From Arthrobacter sp. Leaf337 (GTDB lineage Bacteria > Actinomycetota > Actinomycetes > Actinomycetales > Micrococcaceae): DNA of 64,000 nt. The DNA lies in NCBI RefSeq assembly GCF_001423745.1, contig NZ_LMPC01000003.1, positions 1 to 64,000 of the forward strand, read 5' to 3'. The position numbers were made by a program, and so were the translations under genes. Shown in pieces: positions 62,992-64,000 of this stretch (its first letter is position 1; every line of letters begins with the position of its first letter). The notes beneath the pieces are model-generated. The model ran no database searches. It saw only the letters and a list, made by a program, of their open reading frames with translations, and was not told the DNA's origin.

Positions 62992-63381
62992 CTATTCGTC
63001 TCCGGGCAGGTCCGTCTGCTCATCAGGCCCCTGCCTGCTGTGGGTGTCGTGGTCTCCGGCGGCGTCGGCGTCCTGGCCCGATTCAGGCTCAGATTCCTGA
63101 CCGGCCTCCGGACGGCGGTCTGCAAGGTCGGGGTCATCGGAATACGGCGCAAACAGGCGGGGGACGGTCTCGATCAGTTCGTTGGCGGCCATCGCCAGCA
63201 GGTCCCGCTGGATCGTCGGCAGGGAGAGCAACCCCTGCAGATACGCTTCAACTTCGTATTCGCCCACGCCGCCGCCGATGCTGAAATAGTTCAGCCAGAG
63301 TTCCCCGGGCGTGACGTCAGACGCTTTCAGGGCAGCCCGTAGCTTCCGTCGTTGCTCGGGTTCGTTCAGGTCGAAGCCCAT
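62992..63381 (-). CDS. hypothetical protein
   Basis: ATG 63381, with AGAGGCG upstream, gives 129 residues. The N-terminal half is helical (MGFDLNEPEQRRKLRAALKA and LLAMAANELIETVPRLFAPY). The C-terminal 45 residues are very acidic and polar (Asp, Glu, Gln, Ser) and probably disordered. No family is recognised. It lies ten bases downstream of the GAF-ANTAR gene on the same strand and is probably co-transcribed with it. Confidence 0.7.
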   Translation of the reverse strand: MGFDLNEPEQRRKLRAALKASDVTPGELWLNYFSIGGGVGEYEVEAYLQGLLSLPTIQRDLLAMAANELIETVPRLFAPYSDDPDLADRRPEAGQESEPESGQDADAAGDHDTHSRQGPDEQTDLPGDE

Positions 63382-63391
63382 AGTGGCGCCT

Positions 63392-64000
63392 CTAGTTCCT
63401 GCCGGCCTGTAACGCGGCAATGATTTCCGCGCCGGCCTCGGCGAGGGTGGTCCTGCGCTGCCTGGCATGGTGCATCAGGTCCTCCAAAGCACGCTCGTAC
63501 CCGGCCCCGTGCCGCTGCATGAGGATCCCGCAGGCCCGGTTCACCACGTCCCTGCTCTCCAGGGCCGCATGCAGCTCCTCGCTGATCTGCTGCGGCAAAT
63601 CGTTGGCTTGCACGTGGGAAAGCAGGGTCGCGGCCGGGGCGGCGAACAGCTCCAGCAGCCGTGTCGTGGCCGTGGTGTAGGCGGACGGAAGCGCAGCGTA
63701 AACCTTGATGGCGCCGATGCATTCCTTGTTCGCGACGAGGGCTGCACTCACCACCGATCGGACGGGAAGCCCCCTCACTGCCTCACTCCAGCGTGGCCAG
63801 CGACTGTCCGTGCGGATATCGTCCACGAGTATGGTTTCCTCCGCGGCCCACGCCGTCAGGCACGGCCCTTCCCCGAGCCCGTACTGCAGTGCATCCGCCT
63901 CATCAACCACCCTGTCGGTTGATCCGTGACTGGTCCGGCGGCCCTGCGGGTCCAGAACGGACACCCCCGCACCGATGGTGCCAGGTACGGAGTCCTTGAT
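63392..64000 (-). CDS. GAF and ANTAR domain regulator, 5' end outside window
   Basis: The frame stays open to the window edge, and the residues before the GTG at 63964 (DSVPGTIGAG) continue a GAF domain, so the gene is cut at its 5' end. GAF sequence includes GLGEGPCLTAW and VVSAALVANKECIGAIKVYA. The C-terminal ANTAR domain (SRDVVNRACGILMQRHG and ALEDLMHHARQR) binds RNA hairpins to prevent transcription termination. The signal sensed is unknown. At least 203 residues are present. Confidence 0.85.
   Translation of the reverse strand: MKDSVPGTIGAGVSVLDPQGRRTSHGSTDRVVDEADALQYGLGEGPCLTAWAAEETILVDDIRTDSRWPRWSEAVRGLPVRSVVSAALVANKECIGAIKVYAALPSAYTTATTRLLELFAAPAATLLSHVQANDLPQQISEELHAALESRDVVNRACGILMQRHGAGYERALEDLMHHARQRRTTLAEAGAEIIAALQAGRN

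Noticed and set aside
1..64000. CRISPR array, tRNA or rRNA gene
   Set aside because: No regularly spaced direct repeats and no recognisable cloverleaf or rRNA segments were seen by eye; a covariance-model scan could still find a tRNA.

Overview
The window is high-GC actinobacterial chromosome. Gene content points to Micrococcaceae of the Arthrobacter/Pseudarthrobacter type: GPP34-family proteins, a DUF222/HNH gene, a DUF6421 operon, ANTAR and MarR regulators, a glycine-betaine synthesis cluster and cobalamin-dependent MetH. This placement is inference from gene content; no rRNA or tRNA gene was found to anchor it. Many genes start with GTG or TTG, and many neighbours overlap by 4 bp (ATGA or GTGA).

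Left part (1-14.4 kb): scattered single genes (two alpha/beta hydrolases, VOC protein, GPP34 protein, DUF3846 protein, a 44-residue basic protein, GNAT acetyltransferase), then a sugar-type catabolic locus. That locus is a LacI regulator facing an NAD(P)-dependent oxidoreductase, a Tat lipoprotein, two ABC permeases, an ABC ATPase and a small monooxygenase. A palindromic operator precedes the oxidoreductase, and a degenerate copy precedes a separate 3-hydroxyisobutyrate-dehydrogenase-like gene.

Most unusual region (14.6-24.7 kb): a six-gene leftward operon in which every junction is a 4-bp start/stop overlap. The first gene is a very large fusion of a GT5 glycogen/starch synthase with a GH57 glycoside hydrolase or glucanotransferase. 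It is followed by a kinase of the APH fold with an intact active site, a full ABC exporter, and three further APH-fold proteins that have each lost the catalytic Asp and the metal-binding Asn. A 46-codon ORF with a strong ribosome binding site and a Cys-rich end sits convergently at the operon's end. I infer a system that assembles and exports a glucan or glycoside, but the product is unknown.

Middle (25-39.9 kb): a solitary HsdR-N-type nuclease, a HAD phosphatase, a second GPP34 gene, a frameshifted DUF222/HNH gene, an APH kinase, TspO, a CBU_0592-type membrane protein and a LysR regulator. Then comes a betaine cluster (TetR/BetI-like regulator, two clear operators, betB, betA, APC permease) closed by an intrinsic terminator.

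Centre right (40-49.3 kb): a lipoprotein overlaps a single 963-residue polypeptide carrying EcfT, two EcfA ATPases and an S-component. It faces metH, so cobalamin uptake is a reasonable hypothesis. A 50-residue membrane protein lies between them.

Right part (49.4-64 kb): a decayed serine-recombinase fragment is fused to a decayed partial copy of an ABC exporter whose intact version lies 8 kb away. Next are an amino-acid permease coupled to an 82-residue unknown ORF, a DUF6421-SDR operon whose third gene (threonine aldolase) is a deletion pseudogene, a MarR/unknown/Ser-Thr-kinase operon, a heterodimeric ABC exporter pair, a PhzF-like protein, and a GAF-ANTAR regulator cut by the window edge.

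A near-identical palindrome (arms CGACGGCGGGA/TCCCGCCGTCG, 2-nt loop) occurs five times between genes and looks like a dispersed hairpin or terminator family.
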